From Puniceibacterium sp. IMCC21224 (GTDB lineage Bacteria > Pseudomonadota > Alphaproteobacteria > Rhodobacterales > Rhodobacteraceae), in NCBI RefSeq assembly GCF_001038505.1, contig NZ_LDPY01000001.1, positions 2,232,001-2,296,000 of the forward strand: DNA of 64,000 nt. Direction: 5' to 3'. Positions 34,016 to 41,741 of this stretch are shown here, one piece after another (position 1 is the first letter of the stretch; each line of letters begins with the position of its first letter). The notes below the pieces were generated by a model that did not search any database, had not been told where the DNA came from, and was given only the letters and a program-made list of their open reading frames with translations. Position numbers and translations under genes: made by a program.

Positions 34016-35508
34016 CAGCCTCGGCCCCTCGGTCGGCTGGGCCAGCGATAGTTCTGCCGGGCATGAGGATCCGGCTGACTGTCATTGGGCAGCAGTTTGC
34101 GGATAGTTGGGCTAAGCACCGTATCGAGCGGCTGAATATGGTCCGAATGCCCGCCAAGCGCGCTGTAATCCGACGCCCGCAGCGTGAATTCGATCGGTGC
34201 AACCAGCGCAGGCGTCGGCACGTAGCCAAAAGAATTTGTTGGCATTTCCATCACATCCGCCATCACGGTTATGCCGCCACCGGGCCAGACATAGGCCTCG
34301 GCCCCGCCGCAGGACACATAGGTCAGCGCATCCTTGACTGACCGCGTGAGACGCACCGGATTTTCCGTCACGCCAGCCCGCAGACTGCCGCCCGCGCCGC
34401 CCATGAACAAAACCGAACACAGCGACGGTTCGCAATTTTCAGCGATGCGTTCCGCCACAGCCAGCAGCGGTGGCGAAATTTCGGCAGGTTGCGGTTGCAG
34501 ATCATCGTCCAGCACAAAATAGGCCCATTGTTCGCCGGTGGTCGAAATCATCAGCAGCCGCAGTCCCGGCCAGGCCAGCTTGGGATCGGCGGGTTTCAGG
34601 ATCGTCAGTGGATCCTGCACATTGGTGCCACCCCATCCAGTACCGGGTTCGGCCACCTGAAAATAGCGCCCCGGCGTAGATCGACGGCCTTTGACCTTGA
34701 TCCCCGAGGCCCGCATATCCAGACCGCGCCCGGCTTCGTGTTCGCTAAGGACACCGGTGATGTGATCGTCGACCACAACAACCTCGTCGACATGGCCGTA
34801 CCATTGTTTAGCAAACATGCCGATGGTGGCAGAGCCACAGCCGACGCGCATCAGTTTCTCCGGCTCACCGTTGATCACCGGCGCCTGCCCGGCCTGCACG
34901 ATCAGTTCCACACCTTCGTCGATCTGCATGGTCACCGCTTCGCGATTGCATAGGCGCAGCAGTGCGTCGCAGGTCACGCGGCCCTCTTTCTTGGACCCAC
35001 CCGTCAGGTGTTCAACCCCACCCAGTGACAGCATTTTTGAGCCATATTCCGATGTCATGACATGGCCGATCGCCTCGCCATCGACGCGCACGATGGCGCG
35101 TTCGTGACCGATGTGCCGGTCGGTGTCGATCTTAACCTTGACGCCGCAATAGCTGAAAATGCCTTCGGTCACGACGGTGACCATATCGACGCCATCGACC
35201 TCTTGGCTGACGATAAACGGCGCGGGTTTGTAATCGGGATAGGTGGTCCCGGCCCCGACAGCCGTGACAAACTGGCGATGGCCCTGAATCACGTCGCCGT
35301 CCCAGTCCTGCGCATTTTCGCCCCGGTCCAGAAAGGCCACGGCAGGCACGCCGCGTTCGATCACGGTCAGCGGGTCCAGCCGCACGAGTTCGCCGCCATG
35401 GTTGGCGTAGCGGTCACATGCACCGGATTTTCCGTCAGCGATGTAACACATCACCGGGCAGGCGTCGCAGCGGATCTTTTCAGATTTGGGGGATGCGTCT
35501 TCAGGCAT
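34015..35508 (-). CDS. 6-hydroxynicotinate reductase
   Basis: A 497-residue protein matching the enzyme first known from nicotinate fermentation in Eubacterium barkeri (Hnr), which reduces 6-hydroxynicotinate to 1,4,5,6-tetrahydro-6-oxonicotinate. The N-terminus KIRCDACPVMCYIADGKSGACDRY has four cysteines for an iron-sulfur cluster. Long conserved stretches include TTYPDYKPAPFIVSQEVDGV, GIFSYCGVKVKIDTDRHIGH and GTGWGGTNVQDPLTILKPAD. The ATG at 35508 overlaps the end of the molybdenum hydroxylase gene by 8 nt. In an aerobic Roseobacter the pathway would resemble that of Azorhizobium, leading to a glutarate-type product. Confidence 0.85.
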   Translation of the reverse strand: MPEDASPKSEKIRCDACPVMCYIADGKSGACDRYANHGGELVRLDPLTVIERGVPAVAFLDRGENAQDWDGDVIQGHRQFVTAVGAGTTYPDYKPAPFIVSQEVDGVDMVTVVTEGIFSYCGVKVKIDTDRHIGHERAIVRVDGEAIGHVMTSEYGSKMLSLGGVEHLTGGSKKEGRVTCDALLRLCNREAVTMQIDEGVELIVQAGQAPVINGEPEKLMRVGCGSATIGMFAKQWYGHVDEVVVVDDHITGVLSEHEAGRGLDMRASGIKVKGRRSTPGRYFQVAEPGTGWGGTNVQDPLTILKPADPKLAWPGLRLLMISTTGEQWAYFVLDDDLQPQPAEISPPLLAVAERIAENCEPSLCSVLFMGGAGGSLRAGVTENPVRLTRSVKDALTYVSCGGAEAYVWPGGGITVMADVMEMPTNSFGYVPTPALVAPIEFTLRASDYSALGGHSDHIQPLDTVLSPTIRKLLPNDSQPDPHARQNYRWPSRPRGRG

Positions 35509-38248
35509 GTCCAGCCTCCTTGAGGGCAGCGCGCACCCGCGCCGGGGTGGCGGGCACACGAGTGATGCGCGCACCGGTGGCATTGCGGATCGCGTTAAGG
35601 AGCGCGGGGGCTGTCGGGATCAGAGCGTGCTCGCCCAAACCCTTGGCACCGTAAGGTCCATGGGCGTCAGGTTCTTCGATGATCACGGTGTCGATGGGCG
35701 GGATATCCCCGATGGTCGGGATCAGGTAGTCGTGCAGGTTCTCGGTCCGCCCTGGCACAAATTCCTCCATCAATGCCATGCCAAGGCCCTGCGCGACACC
35801 GCCCTGTACTTGCCCTTCGACCAGCAGCGGGTTGATCGCCTGACCGACATCATGGGCTGCCACGATGCGTAGCGTGCGAACAGTCCCCAGCGCCAGATCA
35901 ACCTCGACCAGGGCCAGATGCGCGGCATAGCCGTACTGGGCGTAGGGATCGCCCTGCCCGTTTTCGTCCAGCGGTTTGGTGGGCGGATCATAGCTTTCTT
36001 GGGCGCGCAGGGTGTATCCTTCGGCGTCGGCGCTAAGTGTGCTGAGGTCGATCAGATGCGTCTGCCCTCCGTCAACGATGCTGATCGTACCCGCTGCCAC
36101 ACGCAGCTCTGCTGCGTCTGACGCATTGACCCGACGCAGGATATCAGCACGCAGCGCTTCCCCCGTCAGCCGCGCGGCATTTCCGGACACAAAGGTCTGG
36201 CGCGAGGCGGATGTTTTACCCGCATCCGGCGTGTGGTCTGTATCAGCATCAGCACGGGTGACAGCCATCACCGACACACCCAAGGCGCGGGCGAAAATCT
36301 GCGTGATCACAGTGTTGGAGCCCTGCCCGATATCCATCGCCCCCTGATGCAGCACGATGGTGCCGTCGGCGCGGATTCCGGCCTTGAAGGTTGACGGGTT
36401 CGGCAATGAGGTATTGCCACAGCCATACCAGCCCGCCGCAATTCCGACGCCGCGCTTCACCGCTTGGTTTTCGGCGTTGAATGCCGCGCAATCCGCCTGC
36501 GCCTGTTGCCAGTCGGCACGCAGCGCGGTCAGGCATTGGCGAATGCCAACACCCTGCGCAAAGGTCTGGCCGCAGATCGTCGGCACGTCGTTGTCCAGTG
36601 CGTTGAGTAGCCGGAACTCCAGCGCATCCATCCCCAGCTTGTCCGCCAACTCGTCGAACAGGCTTTCCTGCGCGATGGCCGATTGCGGCACACCAAAGCC
36701 GCGAAACGCACCTGACGGCGGGCAATGGGTGTAGATCGCCCGCGATTTGGCGTGATAATCCGCAACCCGGTACGGTCCAGACGCATGGATCGGAACCCGG
36801 TTGGCCACGGTCGGGCCCCAGGACGCATAGGCCCCGGTATTGAAATCCCCCTGAAACGCCATGCCGCTCAGCCGCCCATCAGTGGTGGCCCCCACGGACA
36901 TGGTGATGCTGGCCGGATGGCGTTTGGTTGTCGATTGCATCGATTCAACACGGCTGTAGGTCAAACGCACGGGGCGCCCGGTCTTGATCGCCGCCAGCGC
37001 AAGGAAGGGCTGGACCGATACGTCAATCTTAGAGCCAAAGCCACCGCCAACCGCCGTGGGAACAATGCGGATCTGGTCGCGCGGCAGATCAAGGATGCGC
37101 ATCAGCGCGTCCTGATCCATTACCGGGGCCTGAGTGCAGGCCTGCACCACGACCCGTGTGCCGTCCATATAGGCGAACCCGGCCTCGGGTTCGATATAGG
37201 CATGTTCGACAAAGCCGGTTTGGAAACTGCCGCTTACCGTGATATCGGCCCGCACCAACGCGGCCTGCGCATCACCACATTGGACAAATCCACCGCACAT
37301 GATGTTCTGCGCATGCCCCGGATGCAGCAGCGGCGCACCGTCGGCCAGCGCCTGCGGGACATCCATCAGCGCTGGCTTTTCAGTCCAGGACACGGGAAAT
37401 GATGCAATATCAAATTCTTGCACGGCATCAGAAGTCAGAACAACTGCCGCGACAGCCTCGCCCCGGAACCGACACGTCGTTTCAGCAAAGACCGGCTGGT
37501 CAATGAACCCCGGAATAACCCCAAAGAGGTTGGTGCCGGGAATATCTTTGGCTGACAGAACTGCCTCGACCCCGGGCGTCGCGCTTTGCCACGCGTCCAG
37601 ATCGCCGAACACAAATTCCGCGTGGGCAAACGGCGACCGGATGATCCGAAGCACCTGCGCGTCCTGCACCGCGACATCATCGCCAAAGCGTTCGCGGCCC
37701 GTGACTTTGTCCAGCCCGTCGAGGCGGCGGATCGTGGTACCAACGTCGCCGGACCCCTCGGCCAGCACCGGACCATGCGCGCCAACCACGGCGTCAATGA
37801 TCTTGCGATAGCCAGTGCAACGGCACAGCACTCCGCCAAGCGCATTCTGCACCTGATCCACATCTGGCTGTGGCACAGCCCGCAGCAACGCCACGGCGGA
37901 CACCATCATGCCCGGCGTACAGATGCCGCATTGCGCCGCCTGATGCGCCTGAAAGCTTTCTATAAGGGCAGCGACATTTTCGTCCTTGCCCCGCACCAGC
38001 CCGGCCAGCGTTTCGACACGTGCGCCCATGGCCTGTTGCGTCGGCATCAGGCAGGCACAAACCGGCGCGCCATCCACCAGCACCGTGCAGGCACCGCAAT
38101 CACCGGCATTGCAGCCGACCTTGACATCACGACTGTCAAGCCGCTCGCGCAGGGAATGCGACAGTCGCTCGCCGGGGATTGCCTCGACTTCGACCATTGT
38201 GCCGTTCAGCTCGAACGCCGTCACGGACCAGGACAGGGATTTATCCAT
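35501..38248 (-). CDS. Molybdenum hydroxylase, fused [2Fe-2S] and Mo-cofactor subunits (nicotinate dehydrogenase-like)
   Basis: A 915-residue xanthine-dehydrogenase-family protein. Residues 8-165 carry two [2Fe-2S] clusters: CNAGDCGACTVLVDGAPVC and, later, CGICTPGM...CRCTGYRK. From about 175 on comes the molybdopterin-binding part (RLDGLDKVTGRERFGDDVAV, GGGFGSKIDVSVQPFLALAA, SGAFRGFGVPQSAIAQESLF) ending with KGLGEHALIPTAPALLNAIR, whose Glu is the expected catalytic base. It partners the FAD protein encoded just upstream (8-nt overlap). Downstream 6-hydroxynicotinate reductase makes nicotinate 6-hydroxylation the most likely reaction. The ATG at 38248 follows AGGAG at 7 nt, better than the one at 38254. 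Confidence 0.88.
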   Translation of the reverse strand: MDKSLSWSVTAFELNGTMVEVEAIPGERLSHSLRERLDSRDVKVGCNAGDCGACTVLVDGAPVCACLMPTQQAMGARVETLAGLVRGKDENVAALIESFQAHQAAQCGICTPGMMVSAVALLRAVPQPDVDQVQNALGGVLCRCTGYRKIIDAVVGAHGPVLAEGSGDVGTTIRRLDGLDKVTGRERFGDDVAVQDAQVLRIIRSPFAHAEFVFGDLDAWQSATPGVEAVLSAKDIPGTNLFGVIPGFIDQPVFAETTCRFRGEAVAAVVLTSDAVQEFDIASFPVSWTEKPALMDVPQALADGAPLLHPGHAQNIMCGGFVQCGDAQAALVRADITVSGSFQTGFVEHAYIEPEAGFAYMDGTRVVVQACTQAPVMDQDALMRILDLPRDQIRIVPTAVGGGFGSKIDVSVQPFLALAAIKTGRPVRLTYSRVESMQSTTKRHPASITMSVGATTDGRLSGMAFQGDFNTGAYASWGPTVANRVPIHASGPYRVADYHAKSRAIYTHCPPSGAFRGFGVPQSAIAQESLFDELADKLGMDALEFRLLNALDNDVPTICGQTFAQGVGIRQCLTALRADWQQAQADCAAFNAENQAVKRGVGIAAGWYGCGNTSLPNPSTFKAGIRADGTIVLHQGAMDIGQGSNTVITQIFARALGVSVMAVTRADADTDHTPDAGKTSASRQTFVSGNAARLTGEALRADILRRVNASDAAELRVAAGTISIVDGGQTHLIDLSTLSADAEGYTLRAQESYDPPTKPLDENGQGDPYAQYGYAAHLALVEVDLALGTVRTLRIVAAHDVGQAINPLLVEGQVQGGVAQGLGMALMEEFVPGRTENLHDYLIPTIGDIPPIDTVIIEEPDAHGPYGAKGLGEHALIPTAPALLNAIRNATGARITRVPATPARVRAALKEAGHA

Positions 38249-39083
38249 CAGCATTCTCCTTTATGGCCAGATGCACCGCGCGCACGCAAAGCTCGGATAT
38301 CGTTGAAAGCCGGTACTCGGCCGTGCCCCGCATGTCTGTGATAGGTGCCAGCGACGCCAGATGCGCAGGCTGGATGCGCGCGGCGAAGTCGTCCGCCGCA
38401 GCGCCCGTCAGTGCAGCCTCTAGCGCATAAAGCCGCTGCGCCACTGCTGAACAGGCCCCAACCGCAATGCGAGCCGAAGCAATCCGGCCCTCTCGCATCT
38501 CGACAATGGCAGCCACCATGGCGATTGAGATCACCAGATACTTGCGCGAACCAAGCTTGAGAAACGCGCCCCGCGCAGATGTAGGCTGATCCGGCACAAA
38601 GACGCCTGTCACCAGTTCGCCAGGTTGCAATGCGGTTTGGCGCACCCCCTTTAGAAAATCATGCAGCGGCAGGCTGCGCACGCCATTTTTCGACGCAATC
38701 CGCACTTGCGCATCCAGCGTCAGCAGTGGTGGCACACCATCCGCAGCGGGCGAGGCGTTGCAGATATTGCCCACAACGGTGCCCGCGTTCTGGATCTGGA
38801 TCGACCCGACCTCACGTGCCGCAGCACGCAAACCACCAAAGAATGACGGCAATTCCGCGCGCAAGATGTCGCTCCAGCGGGCGGTGGCCCCGATGATCCA
38901 ACCTCCGTCGATCTTCGACACCCCACTCAGGCCCGCAAGCCGGGTAATATCCAGGATATCGCCCGTGGCCGCACGATCCCCGCGCGAGGGAAACCAATCC
39001 GTGGCCCCGGCGACGATAGACACGCTGCCCCCGGCCAGAGTGTCCAGCGCCACATTCAGATCGGTCGGAGCATGGTAGGCCAT
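38241..39083 (-). CDS. Molybdenum hydroxylase FAD-binding subunit
   Basis: A 280-residue FAD subunit of a xanthine-dehydrogenase-type enzyme (CoxM/XdhA-like). The FAD motifs are VSIVAGATDWFPSRGD (about 20-35) and TVVGNICNASPAADGVPPLL (about 105-124), then KLGSRKYLVISIAMVAAIVE and the C-terminal CO-dehydrogenase flavoprotein domain. It passes electrons from the fused Fe-S/Mo protein to an acceptor. First gene of the nicotinate operon. I place the start at the second of two adjacent ATGs (39083) because GAGGG lies just upstream; 39086 is possible. The long frame to 39428 is not supported. Confidence 0.88.
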   Translation of the reverse strand: MAYHAPTDLNVALDTLAGGSVSIVAGATDWFPSRGDRAATGDILDITRLAGLSGVSKIDGGWIIGATARWSDILRAELPSFFGGLRAAAREVGSIQIQNAGTVVGNICNASPAADGVPPLLTLDAQVRIASKNGVRSLPLHDFLKGVRQTALQPGELVTGVFVPDQPTSARGAFLKLGSRKYLVISIAMVAAIVEMREGRIASARIAVGACSAVAQRLYALEAALTGAAADDFAARIQPAHLASLAPITDMRGTAEYRLSTISELCVRAVHLAIKENADG

Positions 39084-39566
39084 CATCCCTCGCTTTTTTG
39101 TATATTTCCGCGGCTCGCCGGATACGGTTCGCTGAGTCTGTGTAATTTCGTTTGTATACGAATAGAAGTCTCTTGCCCCCATTCTGTCAAACCCTAAATC
39201 ACGGTGGTGCAAAATCCACCCGGCAGCACATGTCAAAAAGCGCTTTGTTGACCACAAATGCGGCGGGTTTGGCGCTGGCCGCTTACGCACGGCCGAATTC
39301 TTTGGGCGCATGGGCTGGTATCGGGTACCCTGGCTGCGTATCCGCAGATGTGGATCAGAACATTTCTGCACCAGAGTCACGGCTCGGACCAGTGGCGCGG
39401 CAGGGGCAGCGGCGGGACTTTGAAACATCTAACTCTCTCCGGCCAACCATATTGTTAGTGCACAAATAATTATCCCCTCAACAAAAGCGCCCAACAACAG
39501 ATACTGATCACCCTTGATCCGCCAAATATTCCTGTTAGCGTTCAAATGAAACATGAGGGACACGAC
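39084..39566. other. Intergenic region between divergent nicotinate genes
   Basis: About 480 bp between the FAD-subunit gene (minus) and the enamidase gene (plus). No convincing gene. It must hold both promoters. One near-palindrome with a GTATAC core is listed separately, and a related TTTTGTATATTT lies at 39094-39106 close to the minus-strand start. The middle part (39240-39430) has short frames on both strands with no family features. Confidence 0.6.
39149..39163. promoter_or_regulatory. GTATAC palindrome, candidate GntR-type operator
   Basis: CGTTTGTATACGAAT centres on GTATAC with arms TTTGTA / TACGAA (5 of 6 matched). Such TTGTATACAA-like sites are typical of GntR regulators. It lies 66 bp before the FAD-subunit start. 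No gntR gene is in the window, so the regulator is unknown. Confidence 0.4.
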
Positions 39567-40742
39567 ATGGCAGACAATCAGCAGAAACTAGTCATCCGGA
39601 ACATCGGCCTGATGCTGTCGGGCAAGATCGAAGAGCCAATCCTCGACGCAGACTGTATTATTGCACTGGATGGCAAGATCAGCGCCTGGGGGCGTGAAAA
39701 GGATCTGGATACCGAGGGGGCGACAACCCTGATTGATGCCAATGGCGTCACGCTCGCCCCCGGGCTGATCGACAGCCATATTCACCCGGTGGTCGGCGAC
39801 TACACCCCGCGCCAGCAGCAATTGCATTGGATCGACAGTACCCTGCATGGTGGCGTTACGACGCTGATTTCCGCCGGCGAAGTCCATATGCCAGGACGCC
39901 CCAAGGATATCGTCGGGCTGAAGGCGATGGCGATTGCGTCGCAGCGCTGGTACGAGAACTTTCGCCCATCCGGGGTCAAGGTTCATGCCGGCGCGCCAGT
40001 GATCGAACACGGGCTGGAAGAGCAGGATTTCAAAGATCTGGCCGACGCCGGTGTCAAACTGCTGGGCGAGGTTGGGCTGGGGTCGGTCAAGGACGGCAAG
40101 ACCGCGCGGCAAATGGTCGAATGGGCACGTAAATACGGCATTCAAAGCACGATTCACACTGGTGGCCCGTCAATCCCCGGCTCTGGCCTGATCGACGCGG
40201 ATATGGTTCTTGAGACCGGAACAGATGTGGTCGGGCATATCAACGGTGGCCATTCCGCCCTGCCCGATGACCAGATCATTTGCCTTTGCGAAAGCTGCAC
40301 AGCGGCGCTGGAAATCGTGCACAACGGCAATGAACGCGCGGCCCTGCTGACCTTGAATACCGCGCGCGAGTTGGACAAACTGGATCAGATCATTTTGGGT
40401 ACGGATGGCCCTGCAGGTTCGGGGGTGCAGCCACTCGGGATCTTGCGAATGGTTGCGATGTTGTCGTCACTCGGAAATATTCCGGCCGAGATCGCGTTTT
40501 GCTTTGCCAACGGCAATACAGCGCGTCGCCGCGAGTTGGACACCGGCCTGATCGAAATTGGCATGGCCGCCGATTTTGTTCTGATGGACCAGGCGCAGCA
40601 CGCCCCCGGAAAATCTATGCTCGAGTCGGTACAATACGGCAACCTACCCGGCGTCGGGATGACGGTAATCGACGGCGTAGTCTGTAGCCAGCGCAGCAGA
40701 AACACACCACCCGCCTGGCGATTGCCATCGGTGGTGAGCTAA
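39567..40742 (+). CDS. Enamidase (nicotinate pathway amidohydrolase)
   Basis: A 391-residue amidohydrolase resembling enamidase of Eubacterium barkeri, which hydrolyses 1,4,5,6-tetrahydro-6-oxonicotinate to 2-formylglutarate and ammonia. The metal-binding start is LAPGLIDSHIHPVVGDYTP (HxH, about residues 66-73), with VKVHAGAPVIEHGL, STIHTGGPSIPGSGLIDADM, VVGHINGGHSALPDDQI and LIILGTDGPAG-like QIILGTDGPAGSGVQPLGIL carrying further ligands. Divergent from, and functionally following, the 6-hydroxynicotinate reductase operon. ATG at 39567 (MADNQQKL) has GAGGGA 9 nt upstream; the frame opens at 39546. Confidence 0.85.
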   Translation: MADNQQKLVIRNIGLMLSGKIEEPILDADCIIALDGKISAWGREKDLDTEGATTLIDANGVTLAPGLIDSHIHPVVGDYTPRQQQLHWIDSTLHGGVTTLISAGEVHMPGRPKDIVGLKAMAIASQRWYENFRPSGVKVHAGAPVIEHGLEEQDFKDLADAGVKLLGEVGLGSVKDGKTARQMVEWARKYGIQSTIHTGGPSIPGSGLIDADMVLETGTDVVGHINGGHSALPDDQIICLCESCTAALEIVHNGNERAALLTLNTARELDKLDQIILGTDGPAGSGVQPLGILRMVAMLSSLGNIPAEIAFCFANGNTARRRELDTGLIEIGMAADFVLMDQAQHAPGKSMLESVQYGNLPGVGMTVIDGVVCSQRSRNTPPAWRLPSVVS

Positions 40743-40843
40743 AGCCGCATCGTCCTATCCGCTCCATGGCAACCAGACGCGACCCAAAACTGTCACGTAA
40801 GGTTATGGGTCGCTTCATTACATTGCACGGCCTGCCCGGACGG

Positions 40844-41626
40844 TTATTTTCCCCGCCAAACCGGATCGCGCTTTTCAGAAAAGGCCCGCGCGCCTTCAAG
40901 TTGATCCTCGGAGCTATAAAGCGCATCCACTGTCGGGAATTGCCGCTTGGTGATCCGGTTCATAGCATCCTGAAATGTCATGTCCTCGGCCTGGCGCACC
41001 ACCTCTTTGATCGCGGCATAGACCAGTGGCGGCCCAGACGCGAGCCGATCCCCCAGGTTCCGGGATTCGGTCATCAAATCTTTGGCCGGGTAAAGATGAT
41101 TGACCAAACCCCAGCGGGCCGCTTCCTCGGCGTCGATCCAGCGTCCGGTCAGCAGCATTTCCATGGCGATATGATAGGGAATACGCTTTGGCAGCTTGAT
41201 GCTGGCGGCATCGGCCAGGGTGCCGGACCGGATTTCAGGCAGGGCGAATGTTGCGTGATCGGCAGCCAGAATGATATCTGCGGACAGTGCCAGCTCTAGA
41301 CCGCCACCGCAGCAGATTCCGTTCACCGCCGCGATGACCGGTTTGTTCAGGTCGCGCAATTCCTGCAGTCCGCCAAAACCACCTACACCATAATCGCCAT
41401 CAACAGCATCGCCGTCCGCAGCCGCCTTGAGATCCCATCCGGGGCAAAAGAACTTATCTCCGGCACCCGTGACGATAGCAACGCGCAAGGTCGCATCGTC
41501 GCGAAAATCGCGGAACACGTCGCCCATCAGACGACTGGTCACCAGGTCAATTGCATTGGCCTTTGGCCGATCCAACGTCACCTCGAGCACCGCACCGCGT
41601 CGTTCCGTACGTACCGGACCAGTCAT
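40844..41626 (-). CDS. caiD: Carnitinyl-CoA dehydratase (crotonobetainyl-CoA hydratase)
   Basis: A 260-residue crotonase that interconverts crotonobetainyl-CoA and L-carnitinyl-CoA. The agreement with E. coli CaiD is close along the whole length: VTLDRPKANAID, FRDDATLRVAIVTGAGDKFF, GWDLKAAADGDAVDGDYGVG, KPVIAAVNGICCGGGLELAL, then SEDQLEGARAFSEKRDPVWR at the end. Oxyanion-hole glycines are in the GWDLKAA and GGGLELA regions. It is the last gene of the carnitine block, 115 bp after the acyl-CoA synthetase. Confidence 0.9.
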   Translation of the reverse strand: MTGPVRTERRGAVLEVTLDRPKANAIDLVTSRLMGDVFRDFRDDATLRVAIVTGAGDKFFCPGWDLKAAADGDAVDGDYGVGGFGGLQELRDLNKPVIAAVNGICCGGGLELALSADIILAADHATFALPEIRSGTLADAASIKLPKRIPYHIAMEMLLTGRWIDAEEAARWGLVNHLYPAKDLMTESRNLGDRLASGPPLVYAAIKEVVRQAEDMTFQDAMNRITKRQFPTVDALYSSEDQLEGARAFSEKRDPVWRGK

Positions 41627-41741
41627 TTATCTCTCCTCACAGCTGTATCTGAGTCTGGGTCAGGGCTTTGGGTGGCGCCAGCGGCAATGACCGCGCGACG
41701 CCCATAAATCGAAACGTCCAGCAAACGCACACCCACTTACT

